A DNA stretch of 64,000 bases from NCBI GenBank assembly GCA_021234155.1, contig JAJEKV010000018.1, forward strand, positions 19,071,423-19,135,422, written 5' to 3'. A program made the translations under genes and the position numbers. Below, one piece after another: positions 1 to 10,439 of this stretch (positions are counted from its first letter, which is position 1; each line of letters begins with the position of its first letter). This DNA is from Isoetes taiwanensis. Taxonomy: Eukaryota; Streptophyta; Lycopodiopsida; Isoetales; Isoetaceae. A model generated the notes under the pieces. The model searched no databases, was not told where the DNA came from, and worked only from the letters and a program-made list of their open reading frames with translations.

Positions 1-430
1 CATGGAATCCAAGCCCTCCCTGGTGTCCGCTTCCCCAAGGAATTCATGTACGAGCACTTCCCGCATGCCCCGGGTTGGTCCGGTGCAACTTTTGAAAGTA
101 GGGCTTCAAAGAATGTTTCCTTCCCAAAGGCCCCTATCCTCTAGCATACGGGCCAAGCACAACGAAGCTCACCATGCATTTCTTCGTGCACTCGAGCTGT
201 AGATGAGGGAAGGTTCCGCCTCCCAAGAATGCTGAGCGAGGTCTTTCTTTGCCCCCTATCATGCAGCTTTGTCATGGCTTGCTTGAACTCCGGCCTTTCT
301 TGGGTTAGGTTCGCCTCTAGCCACTCGGACCGAGGCGCTTTCAGGTGCTCCGCCAGCCGCTGCACGGCCTCCAGCGCGGCATCAAGCTGGCATGCATCGA
401 GAAGCGGCCATGGCGTATGTAGGTGAGGAG
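1..430 (-). pseudogene. Unrecognised coding-like tract (copy A)
   Basis: On the minus strand this tract and its counterpart at 22,215-22,592 give partly matching peptides. The copy B version is open for 125 codons with ordinary amino-acid composition. I do not recognise the protein. Copy A is broken by frame changes relative to copy B. It is most likely an exon remnant of a captured gene, but a chance ORF in repeated DNA is not excluded. Confidence 0.25.
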
Positions 431-557
431 TCTCACGGCGAGGAGGAGGAGGAAGCCGAGGGCGCAGGAGCAGAGGGACTGAGGGCGGGCGGAGAAGCCG
501 GAGGACTAATAGGGCAATATATATGGCATCTCAAAGATACCTAAAAACAAAACAAAT

Positions 558-656
558 TTCAGACGACGTCGTTGTAGCCGTAACGCCGCTATAGACGCCG
601 TTAACGACCTTTAAACGCCGTTAAACGACGCCTATATACGCCTTAAAACGACGCTC
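558..656. repeat. CpG-rich GACGTCGTT/GACGCCGTT array, copy A site 1
   Basis: About 100 bp built from variants of GACGTCGTT, GACGCCGTT and AACGACC in both orientations, in otherwise AT-rich surroundings. It begins TTCAGACG(ACG)TCGTT, and the reverse complement of the array at 9,149-9,240 begins TTCAGACGTCGTTGAA, so the two arrays face each other as imperfect inverted repeats. Subterminal arrays of short motifs in both orientations are known at the ends of some plant DNA transposons; whether that applies here is inference. Confidence 0.55.
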
Positions 657-1790
657 GTTTTTAAAAGTCATCGGCCTTTTCATTTTTCCCATTTCTTTTA
701 TGATTTGAGATTGCGAAACGATCCTCTGATCCTAGTTTTTCATTGCGCTTATTGTGAGTTTTTTCTTTATTGCTTTTGGGAATACATGGCCATGGAAGGT
801 ATGCTTCTCGACGCTTGAACCGTATTCGAGGAGATGAGGATTCAAGAGCGTAGAGATATGAAACCCGTCTTCACAAGTAAGGCTACACTCAGTAGTTTAT
901 ACACTTTATTGTATTTTATCTATTTTCTAATCTATAGCTTGGTGTAGGAGCCGCCGAGGGCATGAGAAGGAAGGGAATCCTCCGTGAACCCCCTCCTCCA
1001 CTCAAGATGAGGACTATGAAACAACGATCCATCGGATGAAAGTGTTAAAGAAGTATGTGATTGGTGAGAAGGCATCAACCAAATTGCTAGGAACCAAAGG
1101 AGCTGCCTAGCATGATGAGGGTGCTTCTTGAAAAGATGGTCGTGGTTTGGAAGCACCACAGAAAAAAAAGATTAACATGATACTAGCGCCGACATATGCA
1201 TGGTCGACGCCGCATATACTTGACATGGAGCTATGGTTCAAAGGGGATGGACAAGTGGAGGACTTCACGATAGAAACCATAAGCCAAGCTCGAGGAGTAT
1301 GCTTAATTGTTCAAGTGATCTTTTGTTCAATAAACCTATGTTTTGTACATTGTTATATTTTCTCTTGGGTACAATCTAGCATTGATACATATGCATGAAC
1401 ATGATCCGAAGGATTCTTGAAGATATTTTGCATTCTTCTCGTTGGATATCGCCTTCTTCGCCTTCGATTTGCCATTTTCGAGCCCGAGGTTTCTCGCGAC
1501 ATTTCGACTTGGACCGGTAGAACCAGCTTTTCGAGATTATTTGTGGTTTGGACTCTCCCAGTAGCTCTTACAAATGGGACACTTCCATGTTCTAAATCTT
1601 TCAAATGCACATTCTTAGAAGTTTGTGATGGATGTCAAATTGGATTTTTTTCTCCAACCTGATCGATAGAAGCAGCCACTAAATTTATGTTTCTTTGTGG
1701 CTTGAAGTCAACTGCATCTTCCAAATCTTCCAAATCAGCTCTGTTGCCTCAAGAATCGGGCTGCCTCGACGGTTCTAATGCTAACCCTTT
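657..1790. other. Gene-poor tract with exon-like pieces, unrecognised
   Basis: This stretch recurs at about 22,976-24,055. It contains short open pieces next to splice-like words, for example an open plus-strand piece ending near 1,295 followed by GTATGC, and a minus-strand piece at 1,353-1,610 rich in arginine. None matches a family I know. Small insertions and deletions between the copies break all frames, so I treat it as decayed transposon or captured-gene DNA. Confidence 0.3.
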
Positions 1791-4700
1791 GACCTAGACC
1801 TTCTCCAAAAATTCCGAAAATTGGGCCGTAGTGCCGGAGATGAATTAGGATCCACCGGCAAAAAATCAGAATTTATTTTCGTGCAATGCATTAATTATGA
1901 ATTTAATCGTGGTTGCCACCGCAAAGCGCCCCGACTTCTAATTGCCACATCGGGAGGAGGACAGGTCCAAACTCCGTTCCGCCGGTTCCCCTTGCTATCG
2001 CTTCTCGGCCGCAGCTTCTCGCCACGCCTAATCTGCAACAGACTAGGATTCTCGCCCCAAAACGTAAAACCCTTCTAGAGCCCGGCAACTCATTGTGGTT
2101 TACGCTTCGAGGCCCTCTCCTTGTCGATTCCGCCGGACCTAGCGGCGTGTCTTGAAGTGGAGTTGGGGTATTGACGCCAGAGCGGACCCTAAAATCCCTC
2201 CTGAGGTCGCTTTCCCCAAATTTCCTCTCCCTAAGGCCCCGGGAAGAACGGGCAAACTCCTCCTCCGGACCCGATTTGGCTCGCCAATGGACTCGAGAAC
2301 GTTGACATTGCTCGAAAACCAAGTTCCGGGGCCAAAAGACCAGGACTTCGCCCCCAAAACGTAAACCCTTCTAGAGCCCGCAACCCACGTGGTTTACGTT
2401 TCGGAGGCCCTCTCCTTGTCAGATTCGGCCGGGACTTTGCGCCATGTCTTGAAGTGGAGTTGGGGTGTTGACGCCAGACTTTAGCCATTGACACTAAAAT
2501 CCTCCGAAAGCCGCTTGCCCCAATTTCCTCTCCCCAAGGCCCCGGGGAAGGACGGGCAACCTCCCTCACCGAACCGCTGATTTGGCTCTGCCAATGGACT
2601 CCGGAATGCCGACATTGCCCCGGGATCAAGTTCCGGCGGGCTGAAGACCAGGACTGCCCCCAAAACGTAAACCCTTCTAGAGCCCTGCAACCCACCCGGT
2701 TTACGCTTCGAGGCCCTCTCCTTGTCAGATTCGGCCGGGACTTTGCGCCATGTCTTGAAGTGGAGTTGGGGTGTTGACGCCGTAGCCGGACACTAAAATC
2801 CTCCGGAAGCTTTGCCCCTCGATTTCCCTCCCCCAAGGCCCCGGGAAGGACGGGCAACCTCCCCTCACCGGAACAAGATTTGGCTCTGCCAATGGACTCG
2901 CAATGCCGACATTGCCACGGGATCAAGTTCCGTGGGCCGAAGACAGGACTCGCCCCCAAAACGTAAACCCTTCTAGAGCACGGCAACCCACGGGGTTTAC
3001 GTTTGAGGCCCTCTCCTCGCCGATTCGGGCCGGGACCTTGCTTGCCCGTGTCTTGAAGTGGAGTTGGGGTGTTGGCCTTGAGCCTTGGACCCTAAAATCC
3101 CTCGGAGGCTGCTTTGCCCCAAATTTCCTCCCCAAGGCCCCGGGGCCGGACCGAGGCTGACCTCCGGCTCTCGGGAATGCGATCCGACTCGCCAATGGAC
3201 TCGAACGTCGACATTGCCCGGGACCAAGTTCCGTGGGCCGAAGACCACCGAACTCCAAGAAGCCCAAAGTAGCTCACTTCCATCACACTCGTGGTCAATT
3301 GGCCTAGGATGTGCATGCGGATACCGGTCGTGGAGGGCGGAGTGTTTCCTTCTTTCGCAAAACCGACCGTAAACTTGCTCCCTAGGGTAATTTCGCCATT
3401 CCGGACGATTTGGCAGGGTCTATTTGCCATTCCGGAGCATCCCGCGTCCGAACGACAAAAAAAAGCGCGGTTTCTACAAGGCCGACATCAGACGCCCAGC
3501 GGTTTGACAAGTTCTCCCGGACCGATCTGGAATCTTTTGACCTTCCCAAGAGGGGCCCCCGAACGGAGGATCCAACGGTCGGATAGGGAACCGGGCCCGG
3601 AGGGTGGTCATTAGCGTGCAGCCCCGGGAGCGCCGCCAGAAGGGCTGCCTCGGGAACTTTTTGATCCCGCCTCCCGGGTCCTGGACTCTCCCCCTCTTGT
3701 GAGGGATCCCTGCAAGGTCCTCGGCCTCGCTTTGACTTGGGAAGGGTGCCAGCTTCGGTTGCCCCGCAATCCGGGCTGCCCCGACCGTTCTAATGCTAAC
3801 CCTTTGACCTAGACCTTCTCCTCAAAATTCAAAAATTGGGCGTGTCTTTGGATGAATTAGGGATCCCGCCGCAAAAACGGAATTTATTTTCCTGCAATGC
3901 ATTAATTAAGAATTTACTGAATGTCTTGCCACTTCAAAAGCCCCCGACTTCTACTTGCCACATCGGGAGGAGGAAAGGCCCAAACTCCGCTCCGCCCCCT
4001 TCCTTGCTCCGTATTCTCATTTGCTGCTTCTGGCCGGGTCCCAAGTGCAACAGACGGGACTTCGGCCCCAAAACGTAAACCCTTCTAGAGCCCGGCAACC
4101 CACGTGGTTTACGTTTGAGGCCCTCTCCTTGTCGATTCGGCCGACCTTGCGCCGAGGTCTTGAAGTGGAGTTGGGTGTTGATGCCGAGCGCTGACCCTAA
4201 AATCCCTCCTGAGGTGCTTGCTCCAAATTTCCTCTCCCAAGGCCCCGGGGCCGGACCAGGCGACCTCCGCCTCCGGAATCGCGATCCGACTCGCCAATGG
4301 ACTCGTAACGCCGACATTGCCCTCGGGGACCAAGTTCCGTGGGCCGAAGACCACCCCGAACTCCAAGAAGCGCCAAAGTAGCTCACTTCCATCACACTCA
4401 TAGTCAATTGGCCTAGGATGTGCATGCGGGATACCGCGTGTGGAGGGCGTGAGTGTTTCCTTCTTCGCAAAACCGACCGTGTAACTTGCTCCCTAGGGTA
4501 ATTTCGCCATTCCTGACGATTTGGCAGGTCTATTTGCCATTCCCGAGCATCCCTGCGTCCGAACGACAAAAACAAAGGCGCGGTTTCTACAAGGCCGACA
4601 TTAGGGCGCCCAGCGGTTTGACAAGTTCTCCTGACCGATCTGGAATCTTTTTGGACCTTTCCCAAGAGGGGCCCCCCCGAACGGAGGATCCAACGGTCGG

Positions 4701-7400
4701 ATAGGGGAACCGGCCCGGAGGGTGGTCATTAGCGCAGCCCCGGGGGGGAGCCCGCCAGAAGGGCTGCCTCCTGAACTTTTTGATCCCGCCTCCTCGGGTC
4801 CTGGACTCTCCCCTCTTGTGAGGGGATCCCCTGCAAGGTCCCCGCCTCGCTTGACTTGGGGAAGGGTGCCACCTGGTTGTTCCCGCAACGGGCTGCCCCG
4901 ACCGCTCTAATGCTAACCCTTTGACCTAGACCTTCTCCGAAAAATTCCAAAATTGGGCCGTGTGCCGAGATGAATTAGGGATCCCACTGGGCAAAACCGA
5001 ATTTATTTTTCGCGGCAATGCATTAATTGCGAATTTACGAATGTCTTGCCATCGCAAAAGCGCCCCACTTCTACTTGCCACATCGGGAGGAGGAAAGGCC
5101 CAAACTCCGCCCGCCAGTTCCCTTGCTCCGTATTCTCCGGTTCTGCCGCTTCTCGGCCAGTCCCAAGTGCAATGGACGGGACTCGGCCCCCAAAACGTAA
5201 ACCCTTCTAGAGCCCGCAACCCACGTGGTTTACGCCGAGGCCCTCCTTGTCGATTCGGGCTGACCTTGCTGGCCGTGTCTTGAAGTGGAGTTGGGGTGTT
5301 GACGCCGTGCGGGACCCCTAAAATCCCTCCCGAGGTCGCTTGCCCCAAATTCCTCTCCCCAAGGCCCCTGGGGACCGGACGGGCCTCCGGCCTCCTGAAT
5401 CGCGATCGACTCGCCAATGGACTCGAACGTCGACATTGCCCTCGGGGACCAAGTTCCGGGGCAGAAGACCACCCGAACTCCAAGAAGCGCCAAAGTAGCT
5501 CACTTCCATCACACTCGTAGTCAATTGGCCTAGGATGTGCATGCGAGGATACTTGCCGTGGGAGGGCGTGAGTGTTTCCTTCTTCGCAAAACCGACCGTG
5601 TAACTTGCTCCCTAGGGTAATTTCGCCATTCCTCGACGATTTGGCGGTGGTCTATTTGCCATTCCGAGCATCCCTGTGTCCTAACGACAAAACAAAGGCG
5701 GTTTCTACAAGGCCGACATCGGGGCCTTCCGCGGTTTGACAAGTTCTCCCGGACCGATCTGGAATCTTTTGGACCTTCCCGAAGAGGGGCCCCGAATCGG
5801 AGGATCCAACGGCCGGATAGGGGAACCGGGCCCGGAGGGTGGTCATTAGCGTGCAGCCCCCGGGAGCGCCGCCAGAAGGGTCTGCCTCGGAACTTTTTGG
5901 ATCCCGCCTCCCGGGTCCTGGACTCTCCCTCTTGTGAGGGATCCCCGCAAGGTCCCCGCCTCGCTTTGACTTGGGGAAGGGTGCCAGCCGGTGTTCCCGC
6001 AACGGCTGCCCCGACCGCTCTAATGCTAACCCTTTGACCTAGACCTTCTCCTAAAATTCCGAAAATTGATGAATTAGGGATCCTACCGGCAAAAACCGAA
6101 TTTATTTTCGCGGCAATGCATTAATTGCGTAATTTACGAATGTCTTGCCATCGCAAAAGCGCCCCCACTTCTACTTGCCACATCGGGAGGAGGAAAGGCC
6201 CAAACTCCGCCGCCCGCCAGTTCCCCTTGCTCCATTATTCTCTGCCGCCGCTCGTCCAGTCCTGTGCAACAGACAGACTCGCCCCCAAAACGTAAACCCT
6301 TCTAGAGCCCGGCAACCCACGTGGTTTACGCCGGAGGCCCTCTCCTGTCGATTCGCCGGGACCTTGCGCCGTGTCTTGAAGTGGAGTTGGGGTGTTGACG
6401 CCAGAGCGCCGACCCTAAAATCCCTCCCGAGGTCGCTTGCCCCAAATTTCCTCTCCCCAAGGCCCCGGGGATTGACGGGCTAACTCCGCCCTAATCGCTG
6501 ATCGACTACGCCAATGGACTCGTAACGTCGACATTGCCATGGGGACCAAGTCCCGGGCCGAAGACCACCCGAACTCCAAGAAGCGCCAAAGTAGCTCACT
6601 TCCATCACACTCGTAGTCAATTGGCCTAGGATGTGCATGCGATACCGGCCGTGGAGGGCGGAGTGTTTCCTTCTTTCGCAAAACCGACCGTAACTTGCTC
6701 CCTAGGGTAATTTCGCCATTCCCGACGATTTGGCGGTCTATTTGCCATTCCCGAAAGCATCCCTGCGTCCGAACGACAAAACAAAGGCGGTTTCTACAAG
6801 GCCGACATCGGGGCCCAGCGGTTTGACAAGTTCTCCCGGACCGATCTGGAATCTTTTGGACCTTCCCAAGAGGGGCCCCGAACGGAGGATCCAACGGCCG
6901 GATAGGGGAACCGGGCTCGGAGGGTGGTCATTAGCGTGCAGCCTCGGGGAGCGCCGCCAGAAGGGTCTGCCTCGGGAACTTTTTGATCCCGCCTCACGGG
7001 TCCTGGACTCTCCCTCTTGTGAGGGATCCCCGCAAGGTCCCGGCCTCGCTTGACTTGGGAAGGGTGCCGGCTTCGGTTGCCCGCAATCCGCTGCCCGACT
7101 CGCTCTAATGCTAACCCTTTGACCTAGACCTTCTCCTAAAATTCAAAATTGGGCCGTGTCTTTGGAGATGAATTAGGGATCCCGCTGGAAAAACCGAATT
7201 TATTTTCGTGCAATGCATTAATTGCGAATTTACGAAATGTCTTGCCATCGCAAAAGCCCCCGACTTCTACTTGCCACATCGGGAGGAGGAAAGGCCCAAA
7301 CTCCGCCCCGCCCGTTCCCCTTGTTCCGTATTCTACCGCCGCTTCTCGGCCGTGTATCAAGTGCAATGCACCAGGACTCGCCCCAAAACGTAAACCCTTC
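1791..7400. repeat. Tandem array of four ~1.1-kb repeats (copy A)
   Basis: The landmark GACCTAGACCTTCTC recurs at 1,791, 3,806, 4,923, 6,036 and 7,121, giving unit lengths of about 2,015, 1,117, 1,113 and 1,085 bp. The first unit is longer because it holds extra ~300-bp subrepeats. Each unit contains the same sequence blocks in order, such as CACATCGGGAGGAGG, CGTAAACCCTTCTAGAGC, CTTGAAGTGGAGTTGG, CCAATGGACTCG, CTCCCTAGGGTAATTT and TTTGACAAGTTCTC. The units are GC-richer than the flanks. Many ORFs cross the array on both strands, but they shift frame from unit to unit, so I do not call genes. Confidence 0.85.
2060..3260. repeat. Four ~300-bp subrepeats nested in the first 1.1-kb unit (copy A)
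   Basis: The block CGTAAA(A)CCCTTCTAGAGC followed by GGTTTACG, CTTGAAGTGGAGTTGGG and CCAATGGACTC repeats with starts near 2,063, 2,361, 2,667 and 2,963, a period of about 300 bp. The later 1.1-kb units carry this block only once. This is a local amplification inside a higher-order tandem array, and the same fourfold expansion is present in copy B, so it predates the 21-kb duplication. Confidence 0.8.
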
Positions 7401-7420
7401 TAGAGCCCGCAACAAATTAA

Positions 7421-7760
7421 TTGCCGTGGGCGGTCACATTCATATGGACTCATTATGGAGGTAATGAAATTGAATATCTCGAACTCGAAATTCAAGGTGA
7501 GACGTCGTTGAACCCTCCCAAGGCCCCGTATCCAAAACCCTTAGCAAGAATCTATGAAGAGGCCGCAACCATATATGAAGTTGTATGTGATCATGCACGA
7601 GAAATATGGCAAATCAAAGAAGCTCTTCTTGCAGCTTTGCATGGATCTGTAGTCATGCATGCCTTGTGTAGATTGTATCGTAAGAGCAACCCGGTGAGCC
7701 ATATGTTTGCAATTTCTACATACCATGATCAAGTGATTGGCAAGCTTGATTTAGTATGAA
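7421..7760 (+). other. Coding-like tract between the tandem array and the AGO fragment
   Basis: An open plus-strand stretch of about 110 codons runs across this tract, and a diverged version is at about 29,550-29,850. It holds a splice-donor-like AAG|GTGAGA near 7,496 and a GACGTCGTTGAA word at 7,501. The peptide has ordinary composition but no motif I recognise. It may be an upstream exon of the AGO-like gene or an unrelated fragment. Confidence 0.25.
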
Positions 7761-7835
7761 AGTATGCAAGTGAAGCTCAATGGTGCACAAGTCTGGTTTA
7801 TTAAAGTGGATAGATAAACAAGGATGGAGAGAAAT

Positions 7836-8105
7836 CTAAGTGGATAGATAAAGAAGGATAGATAAAATACATAAGTAATCATTGCCAACTAGTGCTCCAT
7901 TATTATCTGCTCCAGATGTGTTAGTTTCATTGGAAGCAATACCCCAAGAATCATTGGCATCCGAAAGTTGCCTCCTCCCCATCCTGTCATTTCCATTTGA
8001 TGCAATTCCCCAACTATCATTCTCACCTGATTCCTTGTTATCTGTATCATTGTTACCAATAGCATCATGTTGATTTCCTCCCCATCGATATTCACAGAGT
8101 TTCAA
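7836..8105 (-). pseudogene. WG-repeat ORF, possible AGO-hook fragment (copy A)
   Basis: The minus-strand reading of 89 codons is rich in N, D, G and S. It contains RWGG near residue 7 and two copies of NDSWGIASN about 25 residues apart, in a ~30-residue repeat. Spaced WG/GW dipeptides in a disordered N/G/S-rich context form the AGO-hook known from the Pol V largest subunit NRPE1 and SPT5L/KTF1, which bind AGO4-clade Argonautes. It lies antisense to the sequence just upstream of the AGO4-like exons. The ORF is short and has no other domain, so the match rests on composition and the repeat only. Confidence 0.3.
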
Positions 8106-8790
8106 TGATGTTCAATGCTTTAAAATCTCAGCTAAAAGGGCCACCAGAGTTTATTCTATGCATTCTACCTCAGAAAGACTGATCTCTATGCTGTGTAATG
8201 GTTTGATTCCTTTTATATGTAGTTTACGAAGGAAGATGCAATGCATACTTATGCAGAGAGATGTTTTGCAGGGCCGTTTAACAAACTGTTTCTGTCAGAC
8301 GTTGGAGTTGTTAATCGCTGTATAGTTCCTCCCGTAATATAAATGATCAAGATTTGACGAATGTGGCTTTGAAAATTAATGCCAAGGTAACTCACTTGGT
8401 ACCCCATAATGGCTCCCCCTGCTCATTGAACTCAAGACTTACTTTTCAAACCGTGAGTGTGGAGGATATAATACGATGTTATCGATGGAATTTCGTCGTG
8501 GTCTTCCAAAGGTCTCCAGGGAGCCAACTATAATCTTTGGAATGGATGTGTCACATGGAGCCCCATTCTCGTCAAATTCACCATCAATTGCAATTGTAAG
8601 GATTGAACCGTTATGTGCACTTGACATTTCAAATTTCAATTCATTACATTCCTATTTTAACTTGCGTGCAAGTTCTCTACAGATTGGCCAACGATATCCC
8701 AGTTTGTCGTTATCGGGTCAAAACACAATCACGAAAATGTGAAACTATGAATGCGTTGTAATTCAAGAACCTTCAATGATTGCGTATAAC
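8105..8790 (+). pseudogene. AGO4-like Argonaute PIWI-domain fragment (copy A)
   Basis: Four exon-like pieces occur in the order of an Argonaute gene. About 8,105-8,190 reads KGPPEFILCILPQK, matching the GPPQFLLCLLPER region at the MID/PIWI boundary. About 8,296-8,386 contains NDQDLTNVALKINAK followed by a GTAACT donor. About 8,473-8,595 contains PTIIFGMDVSHGAP...SPSIA, with the first catalytic Asp of the PIWI slicer site, then a GTAAGG donor. About 8,683-8,790 follows a CTCTACAG acceptor and contains RYRVKTQSRK. The GMDVSHG form is typical of the AGO4/6/9 clade. Frame breaks in the second and fourth pieces, an in-frame TGA after the first, and absence of the N, PAZ and later PIWI exons make this a pseudogene fragment. 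Confidence 0.8.
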
Positions 8791-9148
8791 ATAAATAACT
8801 TTTTCAATCTGATATTGAAAGGATAATTAACTTTTGCTTGTGGGTGGAATTGTTGAAAGGGTTTGCGAGTGCTCGCAGTATCGGAACAAAACAGTTTGCC
8901 TCCACAAATTTGTTGTATTCGTGTTCCTACCCCTTATGGCTATGTATAGTTCTCTCCCGGCTTTGAAAATCAATTTTAATAAATTTTATTGTATTGTGGA
9001 CTTCGTGGATGGTGTCAAATAATCCCGGTTGCAAGTGTTCTTAATGTAGGGTTGGCAAAGAATAATAAAGGTGTGCGTGATGTTGGTTTAAGAAATCGAT
9101 TTTGAAATGTTTAATAAATTGATTTTTGCGTGAGATGTTTAAAGGGCA

Positions 9149-9240
9149 CGCCGCTTTAACACAAAGACGCCGTTATAGACGCCGTTTAACGACTATGACG
9201 GACGCCGTTAACGACCTCACGACGCCGTTCAACGACGTCT
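9149..9240. repeat. CpG-rich GACGCCGTT array, copy A site 2
   Basis: About 90 bp of GACGCCGTT/AACGAC words, ending AACGACGTCTGAA. It is in inverse orientation to the array at 558-656, so the two could be the ends of a ~8.7-kb segment containing the 1.1-kb array and the AGO fragment. No flanking target duplication was found by eye. Confidence 0.55.
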
Positions 9241-9703
9241 GAACTTTTTATCGAAAAAAGAGCCGGCTTTTTCCGCGCCTAGTTTTTGGTTCTAAGCTCC
9301 GAGGAGCTGTTTTTAAATTGCGATTTTTGGCGCGGATCATCCTTATGGTCCTTTCCAAGCTTCAAGCAAGCATCCAAAGGTATTTCAATGGATCAATCAA
9401 CTCTATTTTTGAATTAGGCTTGTTGTTTGATAGATTTAGGGCTTCTTGTTTTTCTTGTTTGTTTTCAATCCATCCCATTTCTATCCTCCTCTTCTTTCCA
9501 TCCTTGTTTTTCTTCAATCCATTTAAGCCTCTTATTAGTATGAATCGAATCCTCCTCCTTCTTCTTCCAATGATCTTCCAATCATTGGTTTCTTCCTTCT
9601 AATCTTCCGTTCTTCCAATCTTCTATTCATTTTCTTCTTCTTCTTCTTCACCACTTTCTCATTCTATTCAATCTTTCTTTCCTATCTCCCCTTTCTTCTT
9701 CTT
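9241..9703. other. Pyrimidine-rich tract before the TCC repeat
   Basis: This stretch repeats at about 31,341-31,798. It is rich in T and C with many CTT and CTTC words leading into the microsatellite. One plus-strand ORF of 94 codons crosses it, but its composition follows the base skew. I see no gene. Confidence 0.5.
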
Positions 9704-9878
9704 CTCCTCCTCCTCCTCCTCCTCCTCCCTCCTCCTCCTCCTCCTCCTCCTCCTCCTCCTCCTCCTCCTCCTCCTCCTCCTCCTCCTCCTCCTCCTCCTC
9801 CTCCTCCTCCTCCTCCTCCTCCTCCTCCTCCTCCTCCTCCTCCTCCTCCTCCTCCTCCTCCTCCTCCTCCTCCTCCTC
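9704..9878. repeat. (TCC)n microsatellite (copy A)
   Basis: About 58 TCC units with a single interruption near 9,727, pure pyrimidine on the plus strand. Such homopurine-homopyrimidine mirror tracts can form triplex DNA. The long Arg/Glu-rich ORF on the minus strand is a translation of the repeat and is not a gene. Confidence 0.97.
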
Positions 9879-10439
9879 TTCTTCTTCGATGATGTTCTCA
9901 CAAAGACTATGTACAATTAAAGTTTAAAAAAACAATTAAAAAGACTTCGCCAGAGTGAGCACATATTTCCCAATATCTACCCCGGTTTTAAAGCCAGCCA
10001 CATCGTGTACTCCTACTCCCATGTACAAGTAATAATTCAAATGGAATCCATCTTCTCAGGTTTGTAACATACTCATATATCCATATCAATGTACAATTCC
10101 ATAATATAACTTGATGTAGAGTCACAGGGTAATAGAATGTAATTTATTTTTTATCCTTTATTTAGTCAATTATCACAGTAAGCTTTCCATTTATAGTACT
10201 TCATATATAATCATATTCCACTGCATTTAATTTCTTAAAAAAGCATGTCATAACGTTTCCATCAGATTTGATTCTATGATAGTAAGTCAACTCAAACCTC
10301 CTCAATACTTCATATCAATAAATTTAAATTACGTGGTATTGTAGAGAGCAGATAAAGCTCACTAGTAGCATTCATGACTACCACTGTAGAACAGTCAATC
10401 ATTATCATGTACCCTTTTGCTTATATATTCAACAAAGGG

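Noticed and set aside
2231-5483. Large minus-strand ORFs of 185-251 codons across the 1.1-kb repeats
   Set aside because: The frame changes from one repeat unit to the next and no unit keeps an ORF that the others share, as would be expected from real selection on a protein.
9668-9916. Long Arg/Glu-rich minus-strand ORFs over the TCC and TTC tracts (also 15,098-15,573, 31,732-31,974, 37,229-37,606)
   Set aside because: They are translations of trinucleotide repeats in all open frames and carry no sequence information beyond the repeat.
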